From contig SKGI01000097.1 of the NCBI GenBank assembly GCA_007117555.1, forward strand, positions 1-5,944: a stretch of DNA of 5,944 nt, written 5' to 3'. Under the pieces are notes generated by a model. It was not told the DNA's origin. It made no database searches and was given only the letters and a program-made list of their open reading frames with translations. Position numbers and translations under genes: made by a program. Shown here piece after piece: positions 1 through 5,604 of the stretch (position 1 is the stretch's first letter; each line of letters begins with the position of its first letter). This stretch comes from Candidatus Izemoplasma sp. (GTDB lineage Bacteria > Bacillota_I > Bacilli_A > Izemoplasmatales > Izemoplasmataceae).

Positions 1-524
1 ATATCAATGACCTCTTTCCGTCCAAGCGGATCTAACGCACTCGTTGGCTCATCCATAATTAACATCAACGGATTATGCATGAGCGCTTGTGCGATGGCTA
101 AACGCTGTTTCATACCGCGTGAATACCCACCAATCCGTTTATTACCTGCCGCAAGCGCGACATCGGCCAAGACCCGTTCAATCGATTCTTTCCGCTTTCG
201 TATGTCTAGACCGTACGTGTCGTATGTGAAGGCGAGCCACTCTTCCGCCGTCATATACGCGGGGAAGCTCGGCACATCAGGCACATAGCCGATTTGTCGG
301 CGATAAGCGGTATCATCGGCTGAAATTGGAACTCCTGCAAAAAGAAGGGTCCCCGATGTCTTTTCAATCATCGATAGGACCACATGAATTGTCGTTGTTT
401 TTCCAGCACCATTACGGCCGATAAACCCATACGCTTCTTGATGACCAATCGTCATGGATACGTCATCAAGCGCCTTGAATGTCCCATAATGCTTTGTGAG
501 GCCTTCAATGACGAGCAAGCTCAT
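1..524 (-). CDS. ABC transporter ATP-binding protein, YxlF/CcmA-like (partial, C-terminus off window)
   Basis: This is the nucleotide-binding subunit of an ABC-2-type transporter. It would hydrolyse ATP on the cytoplasmic side to drive a membrane permease that is not in the window. Visible on translation: the N-terminal 174 residues, with Walker A GRNGAGKT at 36-43, Q-loop region GYVPD at 79-83 (Asp where classical importers have Gln), signature YSRGMKQ at 134-140, and Walker B LLIMDEP near 154-160 with catalytic Glu159. The start ATG overlaps the TGA of the upstream small membrane gene by 4 bp (ATGA), which indicates translational coupling. The gene is open at the left edge; family members are usually 230-310 residues, so about a third is missing. 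The pairing with a PLDc_N peptide resembles B. subtilis yxlE-yxlF, a comparison from memory. The transported substrate cannot be told from sequence. Confidence 0.93.
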   Translation of the reverse strand, partial: MSLLVIEGLTKHYGTFKALDDVSMTIGHQEAYGFIGRNGAGKTTTIHVVLSMIEKTSGTLLFAGVPISADDTAYRRQIGYVPDVPSFPAYMTAEEWLAFTYDTYGLDIRKRKESIERVLADVALAAGNKRIGGYSRGMKQRLAIAQALMHNPLMLIMDEPTSALDPLGRKEVID

Positions 525-718
525 GCTTCGCGGCCCCCTAGTAGATAGACAACCCAGCCAAAGTTCACCAATAAAATCACAAGAAGCCACGCTGTTTTCC
601 CTAGTAACTTCACATCACGCTCAGCCTTCATAAGATCGACGACCGCATACACACGCATCGCCAGTTCAAGTAACAGAATCGGGATAATCAGTGGTAATAA
701 ATCAATAATCGTTTCCAT
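521..718 (-). CDS. Small PLDc_N-domain membrane protein, YxlE-like
   Basis: This is a 65-residue protein with two predicted membrane spans (about residues 7-27 and 41-61). Between them lies a charged linker with the Val-Asp-Leu-Met-Lys pattern, followed by Trp-(hydrophobic)-Val-Asn-Phe-Gly and a closing Tyr-Leu-Leu-Gly-Gly-Arg. That pattern is typical of the phospholipase D nuclease N-terminal (PLDc_N) family. These short proteins are not nucleases. They are membrane peptides often encoded beside ABC exporters; B. subtilis YxlE acts as a negative regulator of sigma-Y. The start ATG has an AGGAAGGG Shine-Dalgarno that overlaps the stop codon of the preceding gene, and the gap between the genes is only 9 bp. 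Its 3' end overlaps the ATPase start by 4 bp. The likely role is as an accessory or regulatory partner of the ABC transporter; this is inferred from context. Confidence 0.85.
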   Translation of the reverse strand: METIIDLLPLIIPILLLELAMRVYAVVDLMKAERDVKLLGKTAWLLVILLVNFGWVVYLLGGREA

Positions 719-727
719 TTACCCTTC

Positions 728-1168
728 CTATTCTGAACCTAATTGACGGTTCCGGTGATTTTTTTGACTCGTATGCGCTTGGATGGCGCTCACGAGATAA
801 AGGACGCCTGTAATCGTATTAAATAATAAGCTAATCCCACCCCATACCGCCTGATACACAAACAACTGTTTCGCTTGCTTTTCAGTGAAATGGCCTTTCA
901 TCAGTTTTGTAAATAACACGAGATTGACCATAAACATCACAAGCAACACGGAACCAATAATAATAAATACCGTATAAAAAACACTACTCACACTTAAAAA
1001 TAAATCCGCGTCCGAATCAGAAAAGCCTTGGGTGATGAGGTCGGCTTTAGGAATCGACGACAAAAGACTGGCTAAGACTGTCAAGCCAACAAAAACTAAG
1101 AAGGCCATCCCTTCAACAATCAAACCCATAATCGTCAAAGTTTTGGGCGTATTTTCCATCTTATGCAT
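728..1168 (-). CDS. Multi-span membrane protein of unknown function
   Basis: I do not recognise this gene with confidence. From the chosen start it encodes 146 residues. There is a long hydrophobic segment at about 11-37, an acidic extracytoplasmic-type loop at 42-56, a second hydrophobic segment at 60-88, a basic linker at 89-100, and a third stretch at 101-131 that may hold one or two spans. The tail is hydrophilic and basic. The layout loosely resembles small DUF4064-type membrane proteins, but I would not assign it. Start choice: AGGAGG (1176-1181) lies 7 nt before the ATG at 1168 and 4 nt before a tandem ATG at 1171, so either may be used. The same frame stays open to an ATG at 1234, but that start has no Shine-Dalgarno and sits almost at the transcription start. 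It is the first gene of the operon with the PLDc_N peptide and the ABC ATPase, so a role in the same transport or stress module is plausible. Confidence 0.8.
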   Translation of the reverse strand: MHKMENTPKTLTIMGLIVEGMAFLVFVGLTVLASLLSSIPKADLITQGFSDSDADLFLSVSSVFYTVFIIIGSVLLVMFMVNLVLFTKLMKGHFTEKQAKQLFVYQAVWGGISLLFNTITGVLYLVSAIQAHTSQKNHRNRQLGSE

Positions 1169-1251
1169 CATAAACCCTCCTGTGGTCACACCGTAACATT
1201 GCCTTATCCTTACATCCTTAGCGAATCCCCTCAAACATGCGTACTATGCCT

Positions 1252-1281
1252 ATTATATCATTGAATGGCTTAAACTGTCAG
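1252..1281 (-). promoter_or_regulatory. Sigma-A promoter of the membrane protein-yxlE-ABC operon
   Basis: Read on the minus strand, a -35 CTGACA (1276-1281) and a consensus -10 TATAAT (1252-1257) are separated by 18 nt. An extended TGA (1258-1260) directly precedes the -10. Transcription should start near 1245, giving a leader of about 75 nt before the AGGAGG site. It lies immediately downstream of the terminator of the CDGSH gene, so the two units are transcribed independently. Confidence 0.8.
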
Positions 1282-1293
1282 TTTTTTTGTATG

Positions 1294-1313
1294 AAAAAGG
1301 GCCAACACGGCCC
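1294..1313 (-). terminator. Rho-independent terminator of the CDGSH gene
   Basis: On the minus strand a 5-bp all-GC stem GGGCC/GGCCC with loop GTGTT is followed directly by five T residues. It begins just 3 bp after the stop codon of the CDGSH-protein gene and ends before the next promoter. Confidence 0.85.
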
Positions 1314-1316
1314 CGG

Positions 1317-1556
1317 TTATAGTTTCTTGTGTGTGCCATCACAGTAAGGCGGCGTGTTCGTCTGTTTGCATCCGCAAAGCCACACTGTCTTATCTTCTTC
1401 TGCTTTAAAGATGAGCGGTTTAAGATCCGTTGTTTTGTGTGAACCATCACAGCGTGGCTGTGAATCACTTAGACCACAACGACACCACGCAACCATTTCA
1501 CCGGCTTTCAGATCGACCTTAAAAGGTGTTTTACTTGCAATTTTTCCCGTTTCCAT
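1317..1556 (-). CDS. Tandem CDGSH iron-sulfur domain protein
   Basis: This 79-residue cytosolic protein carries two CDGSH-type zinc-finger-like motifs, each expected to bind a 2Fe-2S cluster through three Cys and one His. The first is C25-R-C27...C36-D-G-S-H40 and the second C61-G-C63...C72-D-G-T-H76. Both fit the family consensus CxCxx(S/T)xxxPxCDG(S/T)H completely. The family is related to mitoNEET and takes part in electron or Fe-S transfer; no specific partner is known here. Start choice: AGGAGG (1564-1569) is 7 nt upstream of the ATG at 1556. An in-frame ATG at 1562 is only 1 nt from the Shine-Dalgarno, and one at 1601 lies upstream of the predicted -10. It is monocistronic, with its own promoter and terminator. 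It follows the NADH:quinone oxidoreductase operon, which may be a functional hint or chance. Confidence 0.93.
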   Translation of the reverse strand: METGKIASKTPFKVDLKAGEMVAWCRCGLSDSQPRCDGSHKTTDLKPLIFKAEEDKTVWLCGCKQTNTPPYCDGTHKKL

Positions 1557-1577
1557 GGGCATACCTCCTTCGCCTCT

Positions 1578-1605
1578 ATTATAAACGCACCGACGTGACA
1601 TGCAA
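1578..1605 (-). promoter_or_regulatory. Probable promoter of the CDGSH gene
   Basis: The minus strand has a perfect -10 TATAAT at 1578-1583 with a weak -35 TTGCAT at 1600-1605, spaced by 16 nt. The leader would be short, with transcription starting around 1571 close to the AGGAGG at 1564-1569, so the exact start is uncertain. The nqrF terminator upstream supports independent transcription. Confidence 0.55.
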
Positions 1606-1650
1606 CCGATTATTGTCTTGACTGATTAGAAAAACTCCAACTAAGCAAAC

Positions 1651-1673
1651 AAAAAGCATCGAATCAACGATGC
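1651..1673 (-). terminator. Rho-independent terminator of the nqr operon
   Basis: On the minus strand a 6-bp stem GCATCG/CGATGC with a 6-nt loop (1656-1673) is followed by TTTTTGTTTG. A-rich sequence before the stem could pair with part of the T-tract. It starts 7 bp after the nqrF stop codon and closes the five-gene operon. Confidence 0.85.
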
Positions 1674-1680
1674 CGTTTGT

Positions 1681-2766
1681 TTACGCTGTAAATTTATCAT
1701 AAAAGACATTTTCACTTCGGATATCATGTTTTTCAAGTACTTTAATGCACGCATCAATCATGCCAGGCGAACCACATAAGTACGCTTCCGCTTCACTTAA
1801 ATCGTCTGTCATCCGGTCGACGACATCGGTAATTAAGCCTTCAGCGCCTTCCCAGTTCTCATCCGGTTCAGCATGGGAGAGGGCAGGCACGTAAGTAAAG
1901 TTTTCAAACTCTGCTTCAAGCGCACGCATTTCTTCAGTATAGTATAAATCTCGTGTTGTGCGTGCACCAAAGAAGTAGGTAACTTTACGGGTCATGCCGC
2001 GGTCCTTCATATACTGTAAAATCGCCCGAATGGGCGCTTTACCCGACCCACCGGCAATGCAAATCATATCGCGAGTTGAACTCTCATTTAAGAAGAAATC
2101 ACCATACGGCCCCGTCACAATCAACGGATCGCCTTCACGCATTGCCCGGTGGACAAACGTCGTAGCTTGTCCTTTTGGGACTAAACGAATGATGAACTCA
2201 ATTTCTTGATTAAAGCGCGGGTTTGACGCGATAGAATAGGCTCTAATCGTCTCAATGCCTGGCACTTTAATTTGTGCATACTGACCCGGCTTGAAATTCA
2301 TGGTCGTTGGTTCAATCAATTTAAGCCGCACCATTTTCGTATCATACGTCAAATCTTCTACTTTCACGACGCGAGTCTTGTATTCGACAGCCCCAAGCAT
2401 CGATTCAGGCACTTCAATGGCCATATCTTCACGTACTTTAACTTGGCAAGATAAGCGAACGCCCCGTGCTTTTTCTTCTTCACTTAAGAACGGCTCTTCT
2501 GTCCCACGAACCGGCCCGCCCCCTTCAACAACACGCACTTTACAAAGGCCACATGTTGCTTTTCCGCCACATGCAGAAGGGATGAAGATTTTTTGATTTG
2601 ATAACAACGTCAACACCGAATCGTCACTATCGACCGGAATTTCACGTTTTTTATTGAGGACGATTTTACGTTCGCCTCCAGCGCCAAGCAATTTATCCGC
2701 TAAAATGAGCAGTAAGGTAATGATTAATAAAACACCAATGAGAATAAGCGGTACAAACCAGTTCAT
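1681..2766 (-). CDS. nqrF: NqrF-type NADH:quinone oxidoreductase subunit (2Fe-2S/FAD)
   Basis: This is the electron-input subunit of a Na+-NQR-like complex. It oxidises NADH at the cytoplasmic face and passes electrons through FAD to a 2Fe-2S cluster. Of 361 residues: an N-terminal membrane anchor at about 4-23; a plant-type ferredoxin domain at about 33-122 with ligands C66, C72, C75 and C107; an FAD-binding domain at about 128-228 with the RAYS motif at 175-178; and a ferredoxin-reductase NAD(H) domain from about 232, with GGSGKAP at 239-245 and CGSPGM at 331-336 (most relatives have CGPP). The protein is about 45 residues shorter than Vibrio NqrF (about 408). It lacks the proline-rich insert that Vibrio carries in the FAD domain, so it also resembles soluble aromatic-oxygenase reductases; the anchor and operon context favour NqrF. 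The Shine-Dalgarno AGGA overlaps the nqrE stop codon, with an 11-bp intergenic gap. Confidence 0.9.
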   Translation of the reverse strand: MNWFVPLILIGVLLIITLLLILADKLLGAGGERKIVLNKKREIPVDSDDSVLTLLSNQKIFIPSACGGKATCGLCKVRVVEGGGPVRGTEEPFLSEEEKARGVRLSCQVKVREDMAIEVPESMLGAVEYKTRVVKVEDLTYDTKMVRLKLIEPTTMNFKPGQYAQIKVPGIETIRAYSIASNPRFNQEIEFIIRLVPKGQATTFVHRAMREGDPLIVTGPYGDFFLNESSTRDMICIAGGSGKAPIRAILQYMKDRGMTRKVTYFFGARTTRDLYYTEEMRALEAEFENFTYVPALSHAEPDENWEGAEGLITDVVDRMTDDLSEAEAYLCGSPGMIDACIKVLEKHDIRSENVFYDKFTA

Positions 2767-2777
2767 CTCATCACATC

Positions 2778-3362
2778 CTAACCGATGTTCGCTAGGCCAC
2801 TAAACCCAACGAACGCCAATGACAAAATACCAAGAATGATAAACGCGATGCCTTTCCCGGCTAACCCACGTGGCACATCACTTTTCTTAGCCATCTGTTC
2901 ACGAACCCCTGCCAATAAGACAATCGCCACCATCCAACCTACGGCAGCACCGAAAGAGAACGCCGCTGTCTCACCGAAGTTATACTCGCGGTTCACAAAA
3001 AATAGCGAGACCCCAAGTACGACACAGTTTACCGTAATCAGTGGTAAGAAAATACCAAACGCATTATATAGTTTTGGGAAAAACTTGTCGATGAACATTT
3101 CTAAAAACTGGACCGTTGCGGCAATCGTTGTAATAAAGACTAACAACGCAAGATGCGTCGAATCAGTTGCCTTTAACAACAAATAAATCGGATAGTTGAT
3201 AATCCCAGTGAGCGTGACGACGAACACCACCGCCAAGCCCATCCCTTTAGCATTTTTTAAATTGGTTGAAATGGCGATGAGTGGACACATCCCCAAAATA
3301 TACGCTAAGGCAATATTGTGATCAAGAATGGAGCCAATAAATATTTCTAGCATACGTAACAT
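2778..3362 (-). CDS. nqrE: Na+-NQR subunit E (NqrE/RnfA family)
   Basis: This is an integral membrane subunit that with NqrD holds an iron or 2Fe-2S centre inside the membrane, carrying electrons across towards NqrC. The 194 residues contain about six membrane spans. The ligand cysteines are C26 in GMC and C113 in ITVNC; known NqrE has its first Cys at 26 too, which supports this start. The segment LYNAFGIFLPLITVNC (98-113) and the C-terminal pattern GWM-VAIVLLAGVRE...SDVPRGL match NqrE rather than RnfA. Start choice: an ATG at 3371 is fused to the Shine-Dalgarno GAAAGGA (3371-3377) and could not use it, whereas the ATG at 3362 is 8 nt away. It follows nqrD after a 46-bp gap containing a small hairpin. 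Confidence 0.95.
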   Translation of the reverse strand: MLRMLEIFIGSILDHNIALAYILGMCPLIAISTNLKNAKGMGLAVVFVVTLTGIINYPIYLLLKATDSTHLALLVFITTIAATVQFLEMFIDKFFPKLYNAFGIFLPLITVNCVVLGVSLFFVNREYNFGETAAFSFGAAVGWMVAIVLLAGVREQMAKKSDVPRGLAGKGIAFIILGILSLAFVGFSGLANIG

Positions 3363-3384
3363 CGTAATCATCCTTTCAATTCAA

Positions 3385-3398
3385 AGACGGTTTCGTCT
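3385..3398 (-). other. Small intercistronic hairpin between nqrD and nqrE
   Basis: The minus-strand RNA can form AGACG/CGUCU with an AAAC loop (5-bp stem), followed only by a weak UU. It is too weak and too poor in U to be called a terminator. It lies between the nqrD stop (3409) and the nqrE Shine-Dalgarno (3371-3377), where it could influence RNA processing or nqrE translation. Confidence 0.35.
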
Positions 3399-3408
3399 CT
3401 ATCAGGCA

Positions 3409-4035
3409 TTAGTTTTGTAGTTCGAAGTTTTTCGTCAGTTCCCGAATAATCCAGATTAGCAATCCAAGCACGAAGAAACCACCTGGGGCAATCGCCATCA
3501 CTGTCCAAACCGGAAACGCTTCGGGTAAGACCCGGAAACCAAGAAAGGTTCCAAACGCAAGAATTTCACGTACAGACGAAATCAAGACCAACACGTAGGT
3601 GTAGCCAATCCCATTGGCTAACCCATCGACGACAGTATATTTCACGGGGTTTTTCACCGCAAACGCTTCTGAACGACCCATGACGATACAGTTGGTAATA
3701 ATCAAACCAACATACGCGCCCAGTTCTTCTTCAATAAGCGGGAAAAATGCCGCAAGCAACATTTGAAAGGCAATGACAAACGAAGAGATAATGACCATAT
3801 AAGTAACCATGCGTACTCTGGAAGGAATAAACTGACGAATGAGCGAGACGATGGCCGAACTCCCCATGATGACAAAGGTCACGCCAATGCCCATCGCAAT
3901 CGCGTTTTCTACGCGATTTGTGATCGCCAGTGCCGAACAAATACCAAGCACACTAATGACGATTGGATTGTTGCGGGAGAGCCCTTCACGGAAGATGTTA
4001 AATGGTTTCGTGTATTTTAAACGTATCCAGTTCAT
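3409..4035 (-). CDS. nqrD: Na+-NQR subunit D (NqrD/RnfE family)
   Basis: This is the integral membrane partner of NqrE, with which it forms the pseudo-symmetric core holding the intramembrane Fe-S centre. The 208 residues have about six membrane spans. Visible hallmarks are NNPI near 22-25, GICSALAITN (31-40) with C33, and GLIITNCIVMGR (110-121) with C116, followed by a Glu-Ala-Phe-Ala run and DGLANGIGY (137-145). The two cysteines sit 83 residues apart, as in Vibrio NqrD (C29 and C112 there). The ITNCIVMGR form is characteristic of NqrD rather than RnfE. The start ATG directly abuts the nqrC stop (TAAATG), with a GAGGAGGGGG Shine-Dalgarno located inside the end of nqrC, so translation is probably coupled. 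Confidence 0.95.
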   Translation of the reverse strand: MNWIRLKYTKPFNIFREGLSRNNPIVISVLGICSALAITNRVENAIAMGIGVTFVIMGSSAIVSLIRQFIPSRVRMVTYMVIISSFVIAFQMLLAAFFPLIEEELGAYVGLIITNCIVMGRSEAFAVKNPVKYTVVDGLANGIGYTYVLVLISSVREILAFGTFLGFRVLPEAFPVWTVMAIAPGGFFVLGLLIWIIRELTKNFELQN

Positions 4036-4641
4036 TTAGGCCCCCTCCTCTTCAAAAGAGACATCAAACAGTTCGATGAAACTCGCATACGCCGCATTGA
4101 GCATAATTTCAAAGCGATCTGATGTCCGTGTTGCACCCGTGATGGCATCAAGATCGTTTGGATCATCCGCATCTGCACTACGGCTAATCGTTAGAAACGG
4201 TGCTTCAGAGCGCATCGTAACTTGATTAAACGTATCGAGGTAAGCGCGTTCGACAATCCGTGCCCCAAGACCTGGGGTCTCTTCTTGTTCAAGAATTTCA
4301 ATATAGCGAATCGTCCGATAATCCGACTCAAAAGCAATCACGCCAATAATCGGTCCCCATACACCGCTACCTTCAAAGACAAACGCAACAGCCCCTGTCT
4401 CGTCGTTGATGTAAAAGAGCGTATCACCGCGTGTTTCTTCGTTGATTGTCTCTTCAAACACTTCGTTGATTGTCCCAGTCGTATAGCTAATGCCGTGTGC
4501 ATTGAGTACCGCTGAGCGCAAACGCGCTTGCGCATTCGCCTCAATATACGGTGAGGTCCACGCGTCGACACCGACAAGCAACACCGACGTCACCACACCC
4601 ATCAATAAAACAAACACCAGCATTTTCATCGTTTTATTCAT
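4036..4641 (-). CDS. nqrC: Na+-NQR subunit C, covalent FMN protein (NqrC/RnfG family)
   Basis: This is a membrane-anchored, extracytoplasmic flavoprotein that takes electrons from the NqrD/E centre and passes them to NqrB. The 201 residues have one N-terminal span (about 6-25) and then an FMN-binding domain. Hallmarks are GSGVWGPIIG (91-100), ETPGLG (121-126), and the flavinylation motif DAITGATRTS (165-174), in which T171 should carry FMN through a phosphoester bond made by the ApbE transferase. No apbE gene is in the window. At 201 residues it is nearer to RnfG (about 200-210) than to Vibrio NqrC (about 257), although the GVWGP stretch is NqrC-like. The start ATG overlaps the nqrB stop by 4 bp (ATGA), with a GGAAGG Shine-Dalgarno about 10 nt upstream. 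Confidence 0.93.
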   Translation of the reverse strand: MNKTMKMLVFVLLMGVVTSVLLVGVDAWTSPYIEANAQARLRSAVLNAHGISYTTGTINEVFEETINEETRGDTLFYINDETGAVAFVFEGSGVWGPIIGVIAFESDYRTIRYIEILEQEETPGLGARIVERAYLDTFNQVTMRSEAPFLTISRSADADDPNDLDAITGATRTSDRFEIMLNAAYASFIELFDVSFEEEGA

Positions 4642-5555
4642 GCAGGTTCACCTTCCATTTCTGAATGCCAGTTGTCAATGAGACCCGACACCGCATTCAT
4701 GATGATGACAGCAAAAATTACGCCTTCAGGAAACGCAGAAAACGTTCGGATAATCACCGTGATCGCCCCGAGGCCGACACCATAAATAATTAACCCTTTA
4801 GAATTTTGTGGTGTCGTCGTAGGATCGGTTGCGAGAAAAAACGCCCCTAAGAGTAATGTACCTACAAATAGCGACATCACCGGATCAACGAATGTATCTG
4901 GTACAAGCAGATGGCCAATACCTGTGATGACAAACACCGAACCAATATAAGCAAGCGGAACCCGCCAGTTAATGACTTTAAGTGCAATCAAACCTAAACC
5001 GAGTATCAAAATACCAAGACGAAACGTCTCACCCGTCGACCCAGTCACTTCACCCATCAAAAGCGTCCAAATAGAGTGCTCAAGTTCACCCAGATGAAGC
5101 GCCCAAACAGGGGTCATAATTGTCGTCGTCCCCGTCATAGGATCGAGCCAATCGGTTGTCATCTCAGCTAGAAACGACACTGTCACAAACAGCACCCCAA
5201 CCGCTGCAGGGTTAAAAATATAGCGGCCTCTACCACCAAAAATCATCTTTCCAAAAAACACACCGATACCTGAAGCGATTGCCACAAGCCATAACGGCAC
5301 TGAAGGTGGCAACAACAACACCAACAAGAGCGGTGTGATCATCCAATCACGTTCAATCGGCCGTTTGCGACCTTTCGCAAACGCCAGTTCAATCACAATG
5401 GCGACACCATAAGCCATCGCAGCCATCGCAAACACATACACCCCAAAAATCCAAGCCCCAGCAACAAGCAACACGGCCATCGAGGCCGTTAAAATCCACA
5501 TGTCCCGAGGACTGTAAGCGGGCAACGCATGCTCAGTAGTCTTTTCCACGTACAT
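4638..5555 (-). CDS. nqrB: Na+-NQR subunit B, covalent FMN membrane protein (NqrB/RnfD family)
   Basis: This polytopic subunit carries covalent FMN and is thought to be where electrons reach quinone and Na+ crosses the membrane. From the chosen ATG it has 305 residues. Hallmarks are FNPA (114-117), the flavinylation motif DPMTGTT (138-144, likely acceptor T144), GSTGE (172-176), ATDP (242-245) and PEG (276-278). The usual acceptor motif is S/T-G-A-T, so Thr replaces Ala here. It is of RnfD length and lacks the N-terminal cytosolic extension of Vibrio NqrB (about 415 residues). Start choice is unsettled. The ATG at 5555 lies 4 nt after AAGGA, and a GTG at 5549 lies 10 nt after it. A GTG at 5597 keeps the frame open but has no Shine-Dalgarno and falls inside a leader hairpin. 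It is first in the operon, so NqrA is not encoded upstream with it. Confidence 0.9.
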   Translation of the reverse strand: MYVEKTTEHALPAYSPRDMWILTASMAVLLVAGAWIFGVYVFAMAAMAYGVAIVIELAFAKGRKRPIERDWMITPLLLVLLLPPSVPLWLVAIASGIGVFFGKMIFGGRGRYIFNPAAVGVLFVTVSFLAEMTTDWLDPMTGTTTIMTPVWALHLGELEHSIWTLLMGEVTGSTGETFRLGILILGLGLIALKVINWRVPLAYIGSVFVITGIGHLLVPDTFVDPVMSLFVGTLLLGAFFLATDPTTTPQNSKGLIIYGVGLGAITVIIRTFSAFPEGVIFAVIIMNAVSGLIDNWHSEMEGEPA

Positions 5556-5579
5556 CACGTCCTTTTTCATCGTCATCTG

Positions 5580-5604
5580 CATAGGTGAAACACACACACC
5601 TATG
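5580..5604 (-). promoter_or_regulatory. Leader hairpin of the nqr operon
   Basis: A perfect 8-bp inverted repeat (CATAGGTG at 5580-5587 and CACCTATG at 5597-5604) with a 9-nt GU-rich loop lies near the 5' end of the predicted nqr mRNA. It sits about 25 nt upstream of the chosen nqrB start. It could stabilise the mRNA or be a protein target; no T-run follows, so it is not a terminator. Confidence 0.55.

Noticed and set aside
7..288. 93-codon plus-strand open frame antisense to the ABC ATPase
   Set aside because: The minus strand carries the Walker A, signature and Walker B motifs in a continuous frame; the plus frame is a shadow of it.
271..288. Asp in place of the Q-loop Gln in the ABC ATPase as a sign of inactivity
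   Set aside because: Acidic residues at this position (GYLPE, GYVPD) are common in the ABC-2/CcmA-type exporter ATPases, and Walker A, signature and Walker B are intact.
1169..1234. Upstream ATG at 1234 as the start of the 146-residue membrane protein
   Set aside because: It lacks a ribosome site and lies within about 11 nt of the predicted transcription start, whereas a perfect AGGAGG precedes the ATGs at 1171 and 1168.
1253..1468. 71-codon minus-strand frame overlapping the CDGSH gene, terminator and next promoter
   Set aside because: It crosses a terminator and a promoter and overlaps a clear CDGSH protein in another frame; its translation has no recognisable features.
2291..2596. 101-codon plus-strand open frame antisense to nqrF
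   Set aside because: It lies fully inside the ferredoxin and FAD domains of nqrF, which have clear cofactor motifs. It has no promoter or family resemblance.
2785..3186. 133-codon open frame on the plus strand antisense to nqrE
   Set aside because: It is a reflection of the nqrE coding frame. It has no convincing ribosome site, its translation is low-complexity with no known motif, and the opposite strand encodes a strongly conserved protein.
5586..5599. Short CA/GT dinucleotide run as a phase-variable repeat
   Set aside because: Only about five imperfectly bounded dinucleotide units are present, too few for likely slippage, and they are better explained as the loop and part of the stem of the leader hairpin.
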